A stretch of 64,000 bases of DNA from Chromohalobacter israelensis. GTDB taxonomy: Bacteria > Pseudomonadota > Gammaproteobacteria > Pseudomonadales > Halomonadaceae. Where the stretch lies: NCBI GenBank assembly GCA_000761475.1, contig JQNW01000002.1, positions 248,001 to 312,000 on the forward strand, in the 5' to 3' direction. The notes under the pieces were generated by a model that was not told the DNA's origin, made no database searches, and was given only the letters and a program-made list of their open reading frames with translations. Both the position numbers and the translations under genes were made by a program. This document shows, in pieces, positions 38,305-47,939 of this stretch (the stretch's first letter is position 1; each line of letters opens with the position of its first letter).

Positions 38305-39150
38305 ATGCTGAAACGTCGACTCTCGCTGATCGCTGCCCTGGCGCTCTCCTGCCTGCTGGTGTCGGTGGCCCAGGCAGCCGACACCGTGCGGCTGGCAACC
38401 ACGACCAGTACCTACAATTCCGGCCTGCTCGACTATCTGCTGCCCAAGTTCGAAGCCGATCATCCCTACCAGATCCAGGTCATTCCGGTGGGCACCGGCA
38501 AGGCGCTGCGCCTGGGGCGCGATGGTGACGTCGATCTGGTGTTGACGCATGCCCCCGCCGCGGAAAAAGCCTTCGTCGATGCCGGCTATGGCGTCGAACC
38601 GCACGGGGTGATGTACAACGACTTCGTGATCGTGGGGCCGACCGACGATCCCGCAGGGATCGCCGGGGGCAATGATGCCACTCAGGCATTTGCCACGCTT
38701 GCCGAGGACGAGGCACTTTTCGTCTCGCGCGGTGACGATTCGGGCACCGACAAGAAAGAGAAGATCCTGTGGGAGCAAGCCGGCGTGACGCCCGACTTCG
38801 ATGGCTTCCGTGCCGCCGGACAAGGCATGGGGGAAGTGCTGAGGATGGCCAGCGAACTGCAGGGCTACACGCTGACCGATCGTGGCACCTGGCTGGCGAT
38901 GCAGGACAAGCTCGACCTCGAGATCATGGTCGAGGGAGATACGCAGCTGTTCAATCCCTACCAGGTCATCCTGGTCAATCCCGAACGCTATGATGGTCTC
39001 GATACCGAGGGCGCGCGGGCGCTTGCCGAATGGTTGATTTCCGATGAAGGCCAGTCCCTGATCGATGGTTTCCGCCTCAACGGCAAGGTGCTGTTCCACG
39101 CCAGCGCCGGAGAGGACGTCGATCCGGAAAGCGTCGCTAACCAGGAATAA
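38305..39150 (+). CDS. tupA: Tungstate-binding protein of an ABC importer
   Basis: 281-residue periplasmic protein with a signal peptide cut after AQA at about residue 24. The oxyanion-binding motif TTTSTYNSGLLDYLLP (TTT-S-x-x-S/N-G) is that of TupA/WtpA-like proteins. GDDSGTDKKEK and the basic pocket are conserved in the family. GAGGAG precedes the ATG at 38305. Known TupA prefers tungstate over molybdate. The following molybdopterin genes make Mo or W supply to the cofactor the clear role. Confidence 0.92.
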   Translation: MLKRRLSLIAALALSCLLVSVAQAADTVRLATTTSTYNSGLLDYLLPKFEADHPYQIQVIPVGTGKALRLGRDGDVDLVLTHAPAAEKAFVDAGYGVEPHGVMYNDFVIVGPTDDPAGIAGGNDATQAFATLAEDEALFVSRGDDSGTDKKEKILWEQAGVTPDFDGFRAAGQGMGEVLRMASELQGYTLTDRGTWLAMQDKLDLEIMVEGDTQLFNPYQVILVNPERYDGLDTEGARALAEWLISDEGQSLIDGFRLNGKVLFHASAGEDVDPESVANQE

Positions 39151-39168
39151 GGCAGCCCGGAGGCGCCG

Positions 39169-39876
39169 ATGAATGAACTCATGGTAACGACCGGGGAGGC
39201 GTTGCGGCTCTTGGTTTCGTTCGACCCCGCGCTGTGGGAAATCATCGGTGTCTCGTTCCGGGTGTCGTTGACGGCGATCCTGGTGTCGTTGCCTCCCTCG
39301 CTGCTGTTGGCGCTGCTGCTGGCACGCGTCTCGTTTCCGGGGCGCTGGCTGGCGATCTCGGTGGTCAACACCTTGATGGCCGTTCCCACCGTGGTGGTGG
39401 GATTGGTCCTGTTCATGCTGCTGTCACGCAGTGGGCCGCTGGGAGAGCTGCGGCTGCTGTTCACGCAAAGAGCCATGATCATCGGTCAGATCCTGCTGGC
39501 CATGCCGATCCTGACAGCCATGCTGCACAGCACGTTCCAGAGTCTCGACCAGCGTGCCTGGGAGACGGCCCGCCTTTTGGGGGCAAGCTGGTTCCAGGCC
39601 TTGTGGATGCTGATTCGGGAGGCACGCTTCGGCGTCATTGCCGCCTTGCTGGCGGCCTTCGGGCGGATCATCGCCGAGGTGGGCAGCGCCGTGATGATCG
39701 GCGGCAACATCGAGCACTTCACCCGAACCATCACGACCGCCATCGCACTGGAAACGCTCAAGGGCGAGTTTGCCCAAGGGTTGGCCCTGGGGCTGGTGCT
39801 TCTGTTGCTGGCCTTGTTGCTCAATGTGCTGCTGGGCGTCATGCGAGGGCGAGGACAGCAGACCGTGAGTGTCTGA
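39169..39876 (+). CDS. tupB: Tungstate ABC importer permease
   Basis: 235-residue permease with five to six helices. The cytoplasmic EAA-like loop is ETARLLGASWFQALWMLIREA in outline (Glu, Ala, Gly in register), followed by AAFGRIIAEVGSAVMIGGNI, typical of the Tup/Mod permease family. CGGAGG precedes the ATG. 18 bp after tupA. Confidence 0.92.
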   Translation: MNELMVTTGEALRLLVSFDPALWEIIGVSFRVSLTAILVSLPPSLLLALLLARVSFPGRWLAISVVNTLMAVPTVVVGLVLFMLLSRSGPLGELRLLFTQRAMIIGQILLAMPILTAMLHSTFQSLDQRAWETARLLGASWFQALWMLIREARFGVIAALLAAFGRIIAEVGSAVMIGGNIEHFTRTITTAIALETLKGEFAQGLALGLVLLLLALLLNVLLGVMRGRGQQTVSV

Positions 39877-39952
39877 GATGTCCGCGCAGACGGGGCGGTG
39901 CATGCAGGATGCCGCCGAACGCAAGGCGTCGAAGAAGACGAAAGGAGAGTCG

Positions 39953-40618
39953 ATGCTCGAGGTATGCCATCTCGCCCATGGGTTCGGGCGACAGCCGGCG
40001 TTGTGGGAAATCCCCCACTTGAGGTGGCGCGGAGAATCGCTCGTGCATCTGCAGGGAGACAACGGCAGTGGCAAGACGACCTTGATGCGCTTGCTGGCGG
40101 GGCTGGAGGTGCCGCGTCAGGGAACGCTGCGCTGGTCGCTCGACGATGCGCCCGCACAGCCTCCGCCCTGTCCCGGGCGCCTGCTCTACCTTCATCAGCA
40201 GCCCTATCTCTTCGATACCACGGTGGCCGGCAATCTGCATTACATCGCCCGTTGGAACGGCTGGCGTGGCGAGGCGATGCGCCGACGGATCGACGAGATG
40301 CTCGAGCGCTGTGGCCTGGCCGAGCATGCCAGGCAGCGGGCACGCTCCTTGTCCGGCGGTGAGCGCATGCGTCTGGCCCTGGCTCGCGCCTGGTTGCTGT
40401 CGCCGCGCGTGCTGCTTCTCGACGAGCCCACCGCCAGTCTCGATCGCCAGGCCGTTCGCGATGTCGCGGCTCTCGTCGGCGCACTGCATGCGTCCGGTTG
40501 CGCCGTCGTCCTCAGCGCGCATCAGCCCAGCGAGCTGACCGAGCGCTGCGACGAACACTGGTATATTGCCCATCAGCGTCTGGGCGTGGAGACCCGTGAG
40601 GCGCCGTTGCCGGCTTGA
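39953..40618 (+). CDS. tupC: Tungstate ABC importer ATP-binding subunit
   Basis: 221-residue ATPase with Walker A GDNGSGKTT, signature LSGGERMR, Walker B VLLLDEPTASLD and switch His in LSAHQPSE. It lacks the C-terminal TOBE/MOP domain of ModC, fitting the short TupC type. ATG at 39953 follows AAAGGAGAG. Confidence 0.92.
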   Translation: MLEVCHLAHGFGRQPALWEIPHLRWRGESLVHLQGDNGSGKTTLMRLLAGLEVPRQGTLRWSLDDAPAQPPPCPGRLLYLHQQPYLFDTTVAGNLHYIARWNGWRGEAMRRRIDEMLERCGLAEHARQRARSLSGGERMRLALARAWLLSPRVLLLDEPTASLDRQAVRDVAALVGALHASGCAVVLSAHQPSELTERCDEHWYIAHQRLGVETREAPLPA

Positions 40619-40713
40619 GCGAAAGTGGCGAAGGCATGTCGGGTGCGCTGATTCGGTGTCCGGGGTAAAGCCGAGTATGATGGTGGGAGATCGAATCCAG
40701 CAGGAGCAATGAC

Positions 40714-41313
40714 ATGCGCGACGATGAAGTGACGGCCGTGATCCTGGCGGGCGGTGAAGGGCGGCGCATGGGCGGACGCGACAAGGGATGGGAACCGGTC
40801 GCCGGGCGACCGCTGATCGAGCATGTCCTGGCGCGCCTGGCTCCCCAGGTCGAGCGTATCGCGATCAACGCCAACCGCAGCCTGGCGCGTTACCGCACCC
40901 TGGGATACCCGCTCGTGACCGACCGCGAGGCGGGGTATCATGGGCCGCTGATGGGGATCTGGAGCGCGCTCTGTGCCGTGGAGACGCCCTGGACATTGGT
41001 GGTGCCCTGCGATTCGCCGGTACTGCCTGTCGATCTGGTGACGCGTCTGTACGCGCATCTGGGATCGCGGCGCATCGCGGTCGCGCACGACGGTCAGCGA
41101 GCGCACCCGGTGGTGGCCCTGATCGACACCTCGCTGCGCGATGACCTCGCGGATGCCCTGCAGGCGGGCGAGCGCAAGATAGACCGCTGGTACGCGCGTC
41201 ATCCATGGTGTCACGTCGATTTTTCCGATCAACCTCAGGCATTTGCCAATCTCAATTCGCCGGGAGACCGTGACGATATGGAGCGGCAATGGCGTTCGGG
41301 TGGGTCATTTTGA
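40714..41313 (+). CDS. mobA: Molybdenum cofactor guanylyltransferase
   Basis: Attaches GMP to Mo-molybdopterin to form the MGD cofactor of DMSO-reductase-family enzymes. The N-terminal nucleotide motif LAGGEGRRMGGRDKG, PCDSPVLPVDL for the metal site, and NLNSPGD at the C-terminus are diagnostic. 199 residues. AGGAG lies before the ATG. 95 bp after tupC; a possible own promoter has TATGAT at 40676-40681. Confidence 0.96.
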   Translation: MRDDEVTAVILAGGEGRRMGGRDKGWEPVAGRPLIEHVLARLAPQVERIAINANRSLARYRTLGYPLVTDREAGYHGPLMGIWSALCAVETPWTLVVPCDSPVLPVDLVTRLYAHLGSRRIAVAHDGQRAHPVVALIDTSLRDDLADALQAGERKIDRWYARHPWCHVDFSDQPQAFANLNSPGDRDDMERQWRSGGSF

Positions 41314-41507
41314 CCCGAGGCATGCAAGATGGCGGAATTTTTCATGTCATGTCGCGCGCCAGGCGCGTATCGCCGACCACGTGTCGGCACGTTTGTTGCC
41401 TGTGCTTTCTGCTGCCCATGTTCTGTTGCCGACGCTGGCGGAGACGCCCACCGAGCCGCGGCTGCCACGCCTGCCGCAATGCACCGACACGAGGATGACG
41501 AGACGCG

Positions 41508-42074
41508 ATGACGCTATCGCTCGAGACGCTGGAGACGCCGCTATTGGGAATTGCCGCCTGGAGCGGTACGGGAAAGACGACCCTGCTGGAAGCGTTGTTG
41601 CCCAGGCTGTCCGCCGCCGGCATGCACGTCGCGGTGATCAAGCATGCCCACCATGCCTTCGACGTCGACCAGCCCGGCAAGGACAGTCATCGACTGCGCC
41701 AGGCCGGGGCGGCACCGATGCTCGTCGCCTCGGGCAAGCGTTTTGCCTTGATGATGGAAACGCCCGAGCAGGAAGAGGCGGACCTGGCCGCGCTGGTTTC
41801 CCATGTCTTGCCCTTGTCGCCGGACCTGATTCTGGTGGAAGGCTTCAAGGCATGGCCACTGCCCAAGCTGGAGCTGCATCGGCACGCACTGGGGAAGCCG
41901 CTCATGGCGCCGGATGATGTCTGGGTACGTGCGGTGGCGACCCCGGACGACGTGGCGCTGCCGACGGGCGTCGAACGCCTGCCTCTGGACGATCACGCGG
42001 CGCTCGTCGCGTGGCTGCAGGCATGGCCGGAGCGCTGGCCGGCGATGCGCCGAGGCCCCCGGGAGGCGACATGA
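41508..42074 (+). CDS. mobB: Molybdopterin-guanine dinucleotide biosynthesis adaptor
   Basis: 188-residue P-loop GTP-binding protein assisting MobA. Walker A WSGTGKTTLLEAL near residue 18; VIKHAHHAFDVDQPGKDS and LVEGFKAWPLPKLELHR are the family signatures. Ends in an ATGA overlap with moeA. The 194-bp gap after mobA holds nothing I can name. Confidence 0.94.
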   Translation: MTLSLETLETPLLGIAAWSGTGKTTLLEALLPRLSAAGMHVAVIKHAHHAFDVDQPGKDSHRLRQAGAAPMLVASGKRFALMMETPEQEEADLAALVSHVLPLSPDLILVEGFKAWPLPKLELHRHALGKPLMAPDDVWVRAVATPDDVALPTGVERLPLDDHAALVAWLQAWPERWPAMRRGPREAT

Positions 42075-43330
42075 CCCTGTCCTGTTTCGAACTGGGTGAG
42101 CGCATGCTCGGCGTCGACGAGACGCTCGGCGCACTGGCGGCGATGACGCCGCCCGCCGTGGCATGCCAACGTGTGCCGCTGTCGTCGGCGCTGGGCGGCG
42201 TGCTGGCGGCGGATGTCGTGTCACCGATCGATGTCCCGCAGAACACCAACGCGGCCATGGACGGCATTGCGCTGGCATGGCCCGAGGCGCCACCGACCGA
42301 GGTGACGGTGGTGGGCGAGGTGCTGGCCGGCACCCGCTTCGAGGCTCGGCTGGCAGCCGGACAGGCGGTGCGTATCACCACCGGTGCGCCGCTTCCCGAC
42401 GGGGCGGATACCGTCATCATGAACGAGCAGCTCGCGACGAGCGCCGCGTCACAAGTGCGTGTCGAGCATCCCGAGCGGGTGCGGCGGGCGCAGAACGTGC
42501 GCCGGGCCGGAGAGGATCTCGCCCGCGGTCAGCTGGCGCTGGCGGCAGGCACGCGGCTGCGACCGCAGCACCTGGGGCTGCTGGCCTCGCTGGGCCTGGC
42601 CGATGTCTCGTTGTTCCGGCCGGTGCGTGTGGCGGTGTTTTCCACCGGTGACGAGGTGACCGCGCCGGGAGAGGCATTGCCGGCCGCGGGCATCTACGAT
42701 ACCAATCGCTTCTCGCTGCGCGGGTTGCTGGAGCGGCTGGGCTGCGAGGTGATCGACCTCGGCATTCTCCGCGACGATCTCGAGACCATGCGGTGGGCGC
42801 TCGCCACGGCGGCTCGTGATGCAGACATGGTGATGACCAGCGGTGGCGTGTCGGTCGGGCAGGCCGATTGGGTCAAGCCGGCGCTGGAGGCCATCGGTGA
42901 GCTGGGGCTGTGGCGCATCGCCATGCGCCCGGGGCGGCCGCTGGCGTTCGGCCGGATCCGGCGCGAGGCGGGAGCGCCGGTGCCGTTTTTCGGCTTGCCC
43001 GGCAACCCCGTGGCGGTGATGGTGACATTCCTGCAATTCGTGCAGCCCATGTTGCGACGCATGCAGGGCGAGCACGCCTGGCAACCTGCACGGCTCACGG
43101 CGTTGGCGGGCGAATCTCTGAAAAGCCGCGAGGGGCGTGTCGATTTCCATCGCGGCATCTATGCCAGTGACGAGGCGGGACGGTTATGGGTGAACACCAC
43201 CGGCCGCCAGGGGTCGGGCATTCTCAGCTCGATGGTGGCCGCCAACTGTCTGATCGAAATTTCCGCCGAGTGCGCCACCGTGGATGTCGGCGCCCCGGTA
43301 ACGATTCAACCGTTTGGTGATTTGACATGA
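42071..43330 (+). CDS. moeA: Molybdopterin molybdenumtransferase
   Basis: Inserts molybdate (or tungstate) into adenylated molybdopterin. 419 residues with the N-terminal MoeA part ([30 protein letters not shown]), the MogA-like domain STGDEV...YDTN and [14 protein letters not shown], and [18 protein letters not shown] at 42071 follows GGGAGG and overlaps the mobB stop; its own stop overlaps the next start. Confidence 0.95.
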   Translation: MTLSCFELGERMLGVDETLGALAAMTPPAVACQRVPLSSALGGVLAADVVSPIDVPQNTNAAMDGIALAWPEAPPTEVTVVGEVLAGTRFEARLAAGQAVRITTGAPLPDGADTVIMNEQLATSAASQVRVEHPERVRRAQNVRRAGEDLARGQLALAAGTRLRPQHLGLLASLGLADVSLFRPVRVAVFSTGDEVTAPGEALPAAGIYDTNRFSLRGLLERLGCEVIDLGILRDDLETMRWALATAARDADMVMTSGGVSVGQADWVKPALEAIGELGLWRIAMRPGRPLAFGRIRREAGAPVPFFGLPGNPVAVMVTFLQFVQPMLRRMQGEHAWQPARLTALAGESLKSREGRVDFHRGIYASDEAGRLWVNTTGRQGSGILSSMVAANCLIEISAECATVDVGAPVTIQPFGDLT

Positions 43331-44115
43331 GTCTGACCCATCTCAATGCTCGGGGCGAAGCCCATATGGTGGACGTCGGCGACAAGGCCGAAACCCAGCG
43401 TGAAGCCGTGGCATCGGGGCGTATCGTCATGCGTCCGGAAACGCTTGCCATGCTGGCCGAAGGTGGCCTGCCGAAAGGGGATGTGCTGGCCACTGCGCGC
43501 ATTGCGGGCATCCAGGCCGCCAAGCGTACGCATGAGCTGATTCCCTTGTGCCATGTGCTGATGCTGTCCAAGGTCAGTGTCGACTTTCGCCTCGATGAAG
43601 CGGCCTCGTGCGTCCATGTCGAGTCGCGTTGTCGTCTGGCGGGCCGTACCGGCGTGGAAATGGAAGCATTGACGGCCGTGTCGGTGGCGTGCCTGACGCT
43701 TTACGACATGTGCAAGGCGGTGGACAAGGACATGACCATCGAAGCGGTCAGGCTGGAACACAAGATCGGTGGAAAGTCCGGCGAATGGCATCGCGACAGC
43801 GACGTGACGCCATTGCCGCCGGAAGCCCCCGTGACCTTGCCGTCGGCCGCGAGCGAACCGGCTTCGATCCGCGTGAAGTTTCTCGCCGAATTGCGCGAGC
43901 GGCTGGATATCGCTGATCTCGAGGTGCCCGTCGAGACGCTGGATAAGCGCGATGTCGCCAGCCTCAAGGCTGCGCTTCAGGCGCGGGACCCTCGCTTCGC
44001 GGCGTTGTCGGAAGCGCGGATTCTCTGCGCCGTCAATCAGGCCATGGCGCACGATACATCGCTGCTTTCCGAAGGGGACGAGGTGGCGTTCTTTCCGCCG
44101 GTCACCGGTGGTTGA
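43327..44115 (+). CDS. moaCD: MoaC-MoaD fusion: cyclic pyranopterin monophosphate synthase plus molybdopterin synthase small subunit
   Basis: 262 residues in one unbroken frame. Residues 1 to about 160 are Moa[47 protein letters not shown] and catalytic [23 protein letters not shown]. After a Pro/Ala-rich linker (about 161-177), residues 178-262 are Moa[16 protein letters not shown] to the C-terminal [10 protein letters not shown]. The terminal Gly-Gly is the tail that is adenylated and thiocarboxylated. MoaC converts the MoaA product to cPMP and MoaD gives sulfur to it with MoaE, so the fusion joins successive steps. Overlaps moeA by ATGA and precedes moaE by 10 bp. Confidence 0.93.
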   Translation: MSLTHLNARGEAHMVDVGDKAETQREAVASGRIVMRPETLAMLAEGGLPKGDVLATARIAGIQAAKRTHELIPLCHVLMLSKVSVDFRLDEAASCVHVESRCRLAGRTGVEMEALTAVSVACLTLYDMCKAVDKDMTIEAVRLEHKIGGKSGEWHRDSDVTPLPPEAPVTLPSAASEPASIRVKFLAELRERLDIADLEVPVETLDKRDVASLKAALQARDPRFAALSEARILCAVNQAMAHDTSLLSEGDEVAFFPPVTGG

Positions 44116-44125
44116 GGAGATCGGG

Positions 44126-44584
44126 ATGATCGAGGTACGCGTACAGTCGGCGGTGTTCGACGTCGGCGAAGAGCAGCAGCGCTTGCTGGAAGGGCGGCAT
44201 GATGTCGGCGCCGTGGTGACCTTTACCGGCCTGGTACGGGACTTCAACGAACGCCCGGATGTCGAAGCCTTGTCACTGGAACATTACCCCGGCATGACCG
44301 AAGCTGCCCTGCACGATATCGCTCGACAGGCAACGGCGCGCTGGCCCCTTGACGGCATACGCATCGTGCATCGCATCGGGCGCTTGTCGCCTGGCGACCC
44401 GATCGTGCTGGCCATGGTGGCCAGCGCGCATCGACGCGCGGCGTTCGAGGCCTGTGATTTTCTCATGGACTACCTCAAGACACGTGCGCCATTCTGGAAG
44501 AAAGAACATACCGCAAGCGGGACGTACTGGGTGTCGGCACGTGATAGCGATGCGCAGGACGCAGCCCGTTGGGAGGCTACATGA
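44126..44584 (+). CDS. moaE: Molybdopterin synthase catalytic subunit
   Basis: 152-residue large subunit that moves two sulfurs from MoaD-type thiocarboxylates to cPMP. Conserved [26 protein letters not shown] in outline, [10 protein letters not shown], and the active-site [10 protein letters not shown] lysines. Starts 10 bp after the fusion gene with GAGGAG; its partner tail is the MoaD part of that fusion, as no free moaD is nearby. Confidence 0.96.
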   Translation: MIEVRVQSAVFDVGEEQQRLLEGRHDVGAVVTFTGLVRDFNERPDVEALSLEHYPGMTEAALHDIARQATARWPLDGIRIVHRIGRLSPGDPIVLAMVASAHRRAAFEACDFLMDYLKTRAPFWKKEHTASGTYWVSARDSDAQDAARWEAT

Positions 44585-45570
44585 CCGAGCTGATCGACAA
44601 CTTCCAGCGCCGTATTCGCTATGTGCGCATTTCGGTGACGGACCGTTGCGATTTTCGCTGTGTGTACTGCATGAGCGAGGACATGACGTTTCTACCGCGT
44701 GCCCAGGTATTGACGCTCGAGGAAATCGAGCAGGTCGCGCGTGCATTCGTCGAGCTGGGGGTGGAAAAGATTCGCCTCACCGGCGGCGAGCCTCTGGTAC
44801 GGCGCGGCATCGATGATCTGGTGGGGCGTATCGGTGCGTTGCCGGGACTCAAGGACTTCGCCATGACCACCAATGGCGCGGGCCTGGTGAAGCACGCCAA
44901 GGCATTGCGCGAAGGGGGGCTCCAGCGCCTCAACATCAGCATCGACTCGCTCGATCCCGAGCGCTTCCGTCAGCTGACGCGCACGGGCAACCTGGAGCAT
45001 GTCGTCGCAGGTATCCGCGCGGCACGCGATGCGGGGTTCGAGCGGATCAAGCTCAATGCGGTCATGCTCAAGGGCCGTAACGACGATGAGGTGCTGGATC
45101 TGGTCGATTTCGCGCGTCGAGAAGGCGTGGATATCAGCTTCATCGAAGAGATGCCGCTTGGCGATGTATCCGACCACTCGCGTGGCGAAACCTTTTATTC
45201 CAGCGACGATGTGAAATCCACCGTCGAGCAGCGTTATCCTCTGATGCCGACCACCGAGAATACTCTGGGTCCATCCCGATACTTCCGGATGCCGGACAGC
45301 GACTCGCGTGTTGGCTTCATCTCGCCGCATAGTCACAATTTCTGCGATACCTGCAACCGGGTTCGCGTCACCGTCGAAGGGCGCTTGTTGTTGTGTCTCG
45401 GCAATGAGCATTCGGTCGATCTGCGTGAGGTCATGCGTCGTTATCCCGGCGATATGGCGCGTCTCAAGCAGCGTATCGTCGAGGCGATGCCGCTCAAACC
45501 GGAACGCCACCATTTCCGTACCGATGGCGATGTCGATATTGTGCGGTTCATGAATATGACGGGTGGGTAA
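44581..45570 (+). CDS. moaA: GTP 3',8-cyclase (radical SAM)
   Basis: First step of molybdopterin synthesis. The N-terminal 4Fe-4S motif is CDFRCVYC (residues 22-29). The second, GTP-binding cluster uses [19 protein letters not shown]. The C-terminal GG tail (NMTGG) needed for activity is present. 329 residues. ATGA overlap with moaE. End of the cofactor operon. Confidence 0.97.
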   Translation: MTELIDNFQRRIRYVRISVTDRCDFRCVYCMSEDMTFLPRAQVLTLEEIEQVARAFVELGVEKIRLTGGEPLVRRGIDDLVGRIGALPGLKDFAMTTNGAGLVKHAKALREGGLQRLNISIDSLDPERFRQLTRTGNLEHVVAGIRAARDAGFERIKLNAVMLKGRNDDEVLDLVDFARREGVDISFIEEMPLGDVSDHSRGETFYSSDDVKSTVEQRYPLMPTTENTLGPSRYFRMPDSDSRVGFISPHSHNFCDTCNRVRVTVEGRLLLCLGNEHSVDLREVMRRYPGDMARLKQRIVEAMPLKPERHHFRTDGDVDIVRFMNMTGG

Positions 45571-45745
45571 TGTTTTGCGTGATGCGATTATTCGCGGTAG
45601 CGTATTACGCCTCCTGACGATAAAAGTATAAGACTCGGCTTGCGTCGACTGCATTATTTTCTTGCTAAACCAAGTTCGCGTCATATACTTTTCAAAAACC
45701 CGAAGCGTTATGCTTCAGGTTGGTTATTTTAAATGGAGGAGGCGA

Positions 45746-46042
45746 ATGTCCACTGAAACCCTGGAGCGCATTGCGCGAAATAAAAACGTGGCTCGCGCCG
45801 CTGCGCGACAGCTCAGCATGGAACAGCTCCACAAGCTGTCGGAAGTCATCGGTGAAGTGATCGAACAGAAGCAGCAGGAAGATCAGAAGCGTCAGGCCGA
45901 AGAGGCGGCGAAAGAACGCAAGCTTGCGGAAATCCGTGAAGCGATGAACGATGCGGGACTTTCTCTGGACGATCTGATGTCCGAACAGCCTCGCAAGCGT
46001 CGCGGTCGTCCGCCGAAGAAGGATAAAGAGCGCCAGCAGTAA
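45746..46042 (+). CDS. Small H-NS-like nucleoid protein with AT-hook tail
   Basis: 98 residues. The first 75 look like the H-NS oligomerisation region: Ala-rich helix (VARAAARQLSMEQLHKLSEV), coiled coil rich in Glu/Gln/Lys (about 32-60), then AGLSLDDLM. The C-terminus is KRRGRPPKKDKERQQ, an AT-hook core (RGRP) with basic flanks, in place of the usual H-NS TWSGRG-type domain. GGAGGAGG precedes the ATG, suggesting high expression, and a strong terminator follows. Role as a xenogeneic silencer or nucleoid protein is inferred. Confidence 0.75.
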   Translation: MSTETLERIARNKNVARAAARQLSMEQLHKLSEVIGEVIEQKQQEDQKRQAEEAAKERKLAEIREAMNDAGLSLDDLMSEQPRKRRGRPPKKDKERQQ

Positions 46043-46061
46043 ACCGGCGTCTTGCATGAGC

Positions 46062-46086
46062 AAACGGACCTTCGGGTCCGTTTTTT
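46062..46086 (+). terminator. Rho-independent terminator after the H-NS-like gene
   Basis: AAACGGACC-TTC-GGGTCCGTTTTTT, 20 bp past the stop codon; it also lies just beyond the end of the convergent RNase J gene. Confidence 0.9.
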
Positions 46087-46095
46087 CATGAGGGG

Positions 46096-47778
46096 TCAGG
46101 CATCGTAAACGGTATCGCCTTCCGCGGCCATGATGTGCAGGTGCACGTCGGGAAGGTGGCGCAGATGGCCGCCCAGCCAGTGCATCAAGGGGCCATGCAA
46201 GCGCTGGCGCAAGGTGACGATGGTATCCGCGTCGTGGCCTGCGAGCTGCTCGTCGACCCAGTCGGCGAGAGCCACGTCGTCCAGAGGCAGGTCGTGGCTG
46301 GTATCCCAGAGCAGTCGTCCGATCCGTACCCATCCAGTGGATTGGCGAACGACCGGCAGGGTCAGGCTCAGAATCCCGCTGCGTCGATGCATGCTCGAGG
46401 CCTCGGGGGCACGCAGTCCTTCCAGGGGGTGAATGCGGTTCTGCGTGACGATGTGCGGCGCCAGCGAGTGGCGTGACTCGCAGTGCAGGCCCTCGGCGTC
46501 GAGACGTAGCATATCGCCGTTGCGGGGAATCCAGGGCACCTCGATGCCCAGCGATTCCGCCAGCGCACGATGGGCCTGTTGATGTTGCTGCTCGCCATGC
46601 ACGGGCAGCAGGCGTCGAGGCTTGACCCATTCGTAAAAACGGCGCAATTCCGCTTGTGCGGGGTGTCCCGAGGCATGCAGTTCGGGGTGGCTGCGTTCGT
46701 CGAAAATCGTGACCTTGGCACGCTTCAGGCCGGCCTGCAGGCGTTCGATCAGCAGTTCGTTGCCCGGGATTGCCTTGGCTGAAAAGATCACGCTGTCGCC
46801 GGGGTGCAATTCGAAATCGGCATGCCGCCCCTGCGCGAGCCGCGAAAGCGCGGCACGGGGTTCTCCCTGACTGCCGGTGGCGATGACCAGCACTTCCTCG
46901 GGCGGCAGGTAGCCGAGATCGCGTACCGGCACCAGCGGCGGAAAGTCCTCCAGGTAGCCGAGCCCGCGTGCGACGCCCACCATGCGTTCCATCGAGCGTC
47001 CCATCAGGCTCACGCGCCGCCCGCAGGCATGCGCGGCGCGTCCCAGCGCCAGGATTCGCGCCAGATTGCTGGCAAAGCAGCTGACGATCACGCGTCCCGG
47101 GCATGCGCCTATCGTGGTCTCCAGGGCGCGCGCGACCTCACCCTCGCTGCGCGAGTGACCGGGAACGGGGGCATTGGTGGAGTCGCCGACCACCAGATCG
47201 ACCGGGGCAAGCGCCTGGAAGCGTTGAGGGGATGCCGGCTTGCCGATCAGAGGTTCGGGGTCGAGCTTCCAGTCGCCGGTGTGCAATATCCGGTGCTGGG
47301 GCGTCGTCAGCAGCAGCGCGCAGCTTTCGGGAATCGAGTGCGGCAGCGGCAGGAAACGAATGTCGAACGGCCCGCTTTCCATGGCGTCACCGGGCGTGAT
47401 GACCTGGATGGCGCTGGTGGGCAATTGCTGCTCGGCAAAACGCAGGCGCAGCAAGCCGGCGGCGAGGGGCGTGGCATGCACGGGGCATTGCCAGCGGGGC
47501 CAGAGCCAGGCGATCGCGCCGATATGATCTTCATGCCCGTGCGTCACGACGATGGCCCGGGGAACGATGTTCTGCGACGCCAGCATGTCCACGTTGGGAA
47601 CCTGAAGCGGTGCCTGCGGGAGATCCTGGCGAATCATCATGCCGCAATCGACGACGACCCAATGATCCTGGTGGCCGTAAAGCGTGAAATTCATGCCGAT
47701 TTCACCGCAACCACCGAGCGGCAGCATATGCAGGGGAGGCTTTCGACGGGCGCGAACCTGGATGCGTGGCTGGGACAT
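46096..47778 (-). CDS. rnj: Ribonuclease J-type beta-CASP metallo-hydrolase
   Basis: 560 residues. N-terminal PLGGCGEIGMNFTLYG and metal motif VVTHGHEDHIGAI, followed by HSIPES and HTGDWKLDPEP. The beta-CASP insertion has SRSEGEVA and ATGSQGEP; the terminal motif is HASGHPAQAELRRF. These are the RNase J signatures (5'-3' exo/endoribonuclease). I choose MSQPRIQVRAR at 47778 because AAGGA lies at good spacing. RNase J is not common in gammaproteobacteria, where RNase E does most mRNA decay. Confidence 0.88.
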   Translation of the reverse strand: MSQPRIQVRARRKPPLHMLPLGGCGEIGMNFTLYGHQDHWVVVDCGMMIRQDLPQAPLQVPNVDMLASQNIVPRAIVVTHGHEDHIGAIAWLWPRWQCPVHATPLAAGLLRLRFAEQQLPTSAIQVITPGDAMESGPFDIRFLPLPHSIPESCALLLTTPQHRILHTGDWKLDPEPLIGKPASPQRFQALAPVDLVVGDSTNAPVPGHSRSEGEVARALETTIGACPGRVIVSCFASNLARILALGRAAHACGRRVSLMGRSMERMVGVARGLGYLEDFPPLVPVRDLGYLPPEEVLVIATGSQGEPRAALSRLAQGRHADFELHPGDSVIFSAKAIPGNELLIERLQAGLKRAKVTIFDERSHPELHASGHPAQAELRRFYEWVKPRRLLPVHGEQQHQQAHRALAESLGIEVPWIPRNGDMLRLDAEGLHCESRHSLAPHIVTQNRIHPLEGLRAPEASSMHRRSGILSLTLPVVRQSTGWVRIGRLLWDTSHDLPLDDVALADWVDEQLAGHDADTIVTLRQRLHGPLMHWLGGHLRHLPDVHLHIMAAEGDTVYDA

Positions 47779-47939
47779 CGTCATCCTTAATCGTGGGCAT
47801 GACCCATTACTATACGTGATGCGTCGGCGTGCCCACAATCGAGGCTTCTTGTCGGTGATGAATCCGCTACAATAGGCGCCCTTCGGCGATATGTCCTAGC
47901 GCGTATCGCCACCTTATTTCAGGATTGATGGTAGCTCGC

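Noticed and set aside
41289-41498. Cys-rich 69-codon frame after mobA
   Set aside because: Overlaps mobA, has no ribosome site, and its composition is that of noncoding GC-rich DNA.
41314-41507. Moco/Tuco riboswitch or small gene in the mobA-mobB gap
   Set aside because: I could not find the paired conserved elements of the Moco motif, and short Cys/Arg-rich open frames there have no good ribosome site.
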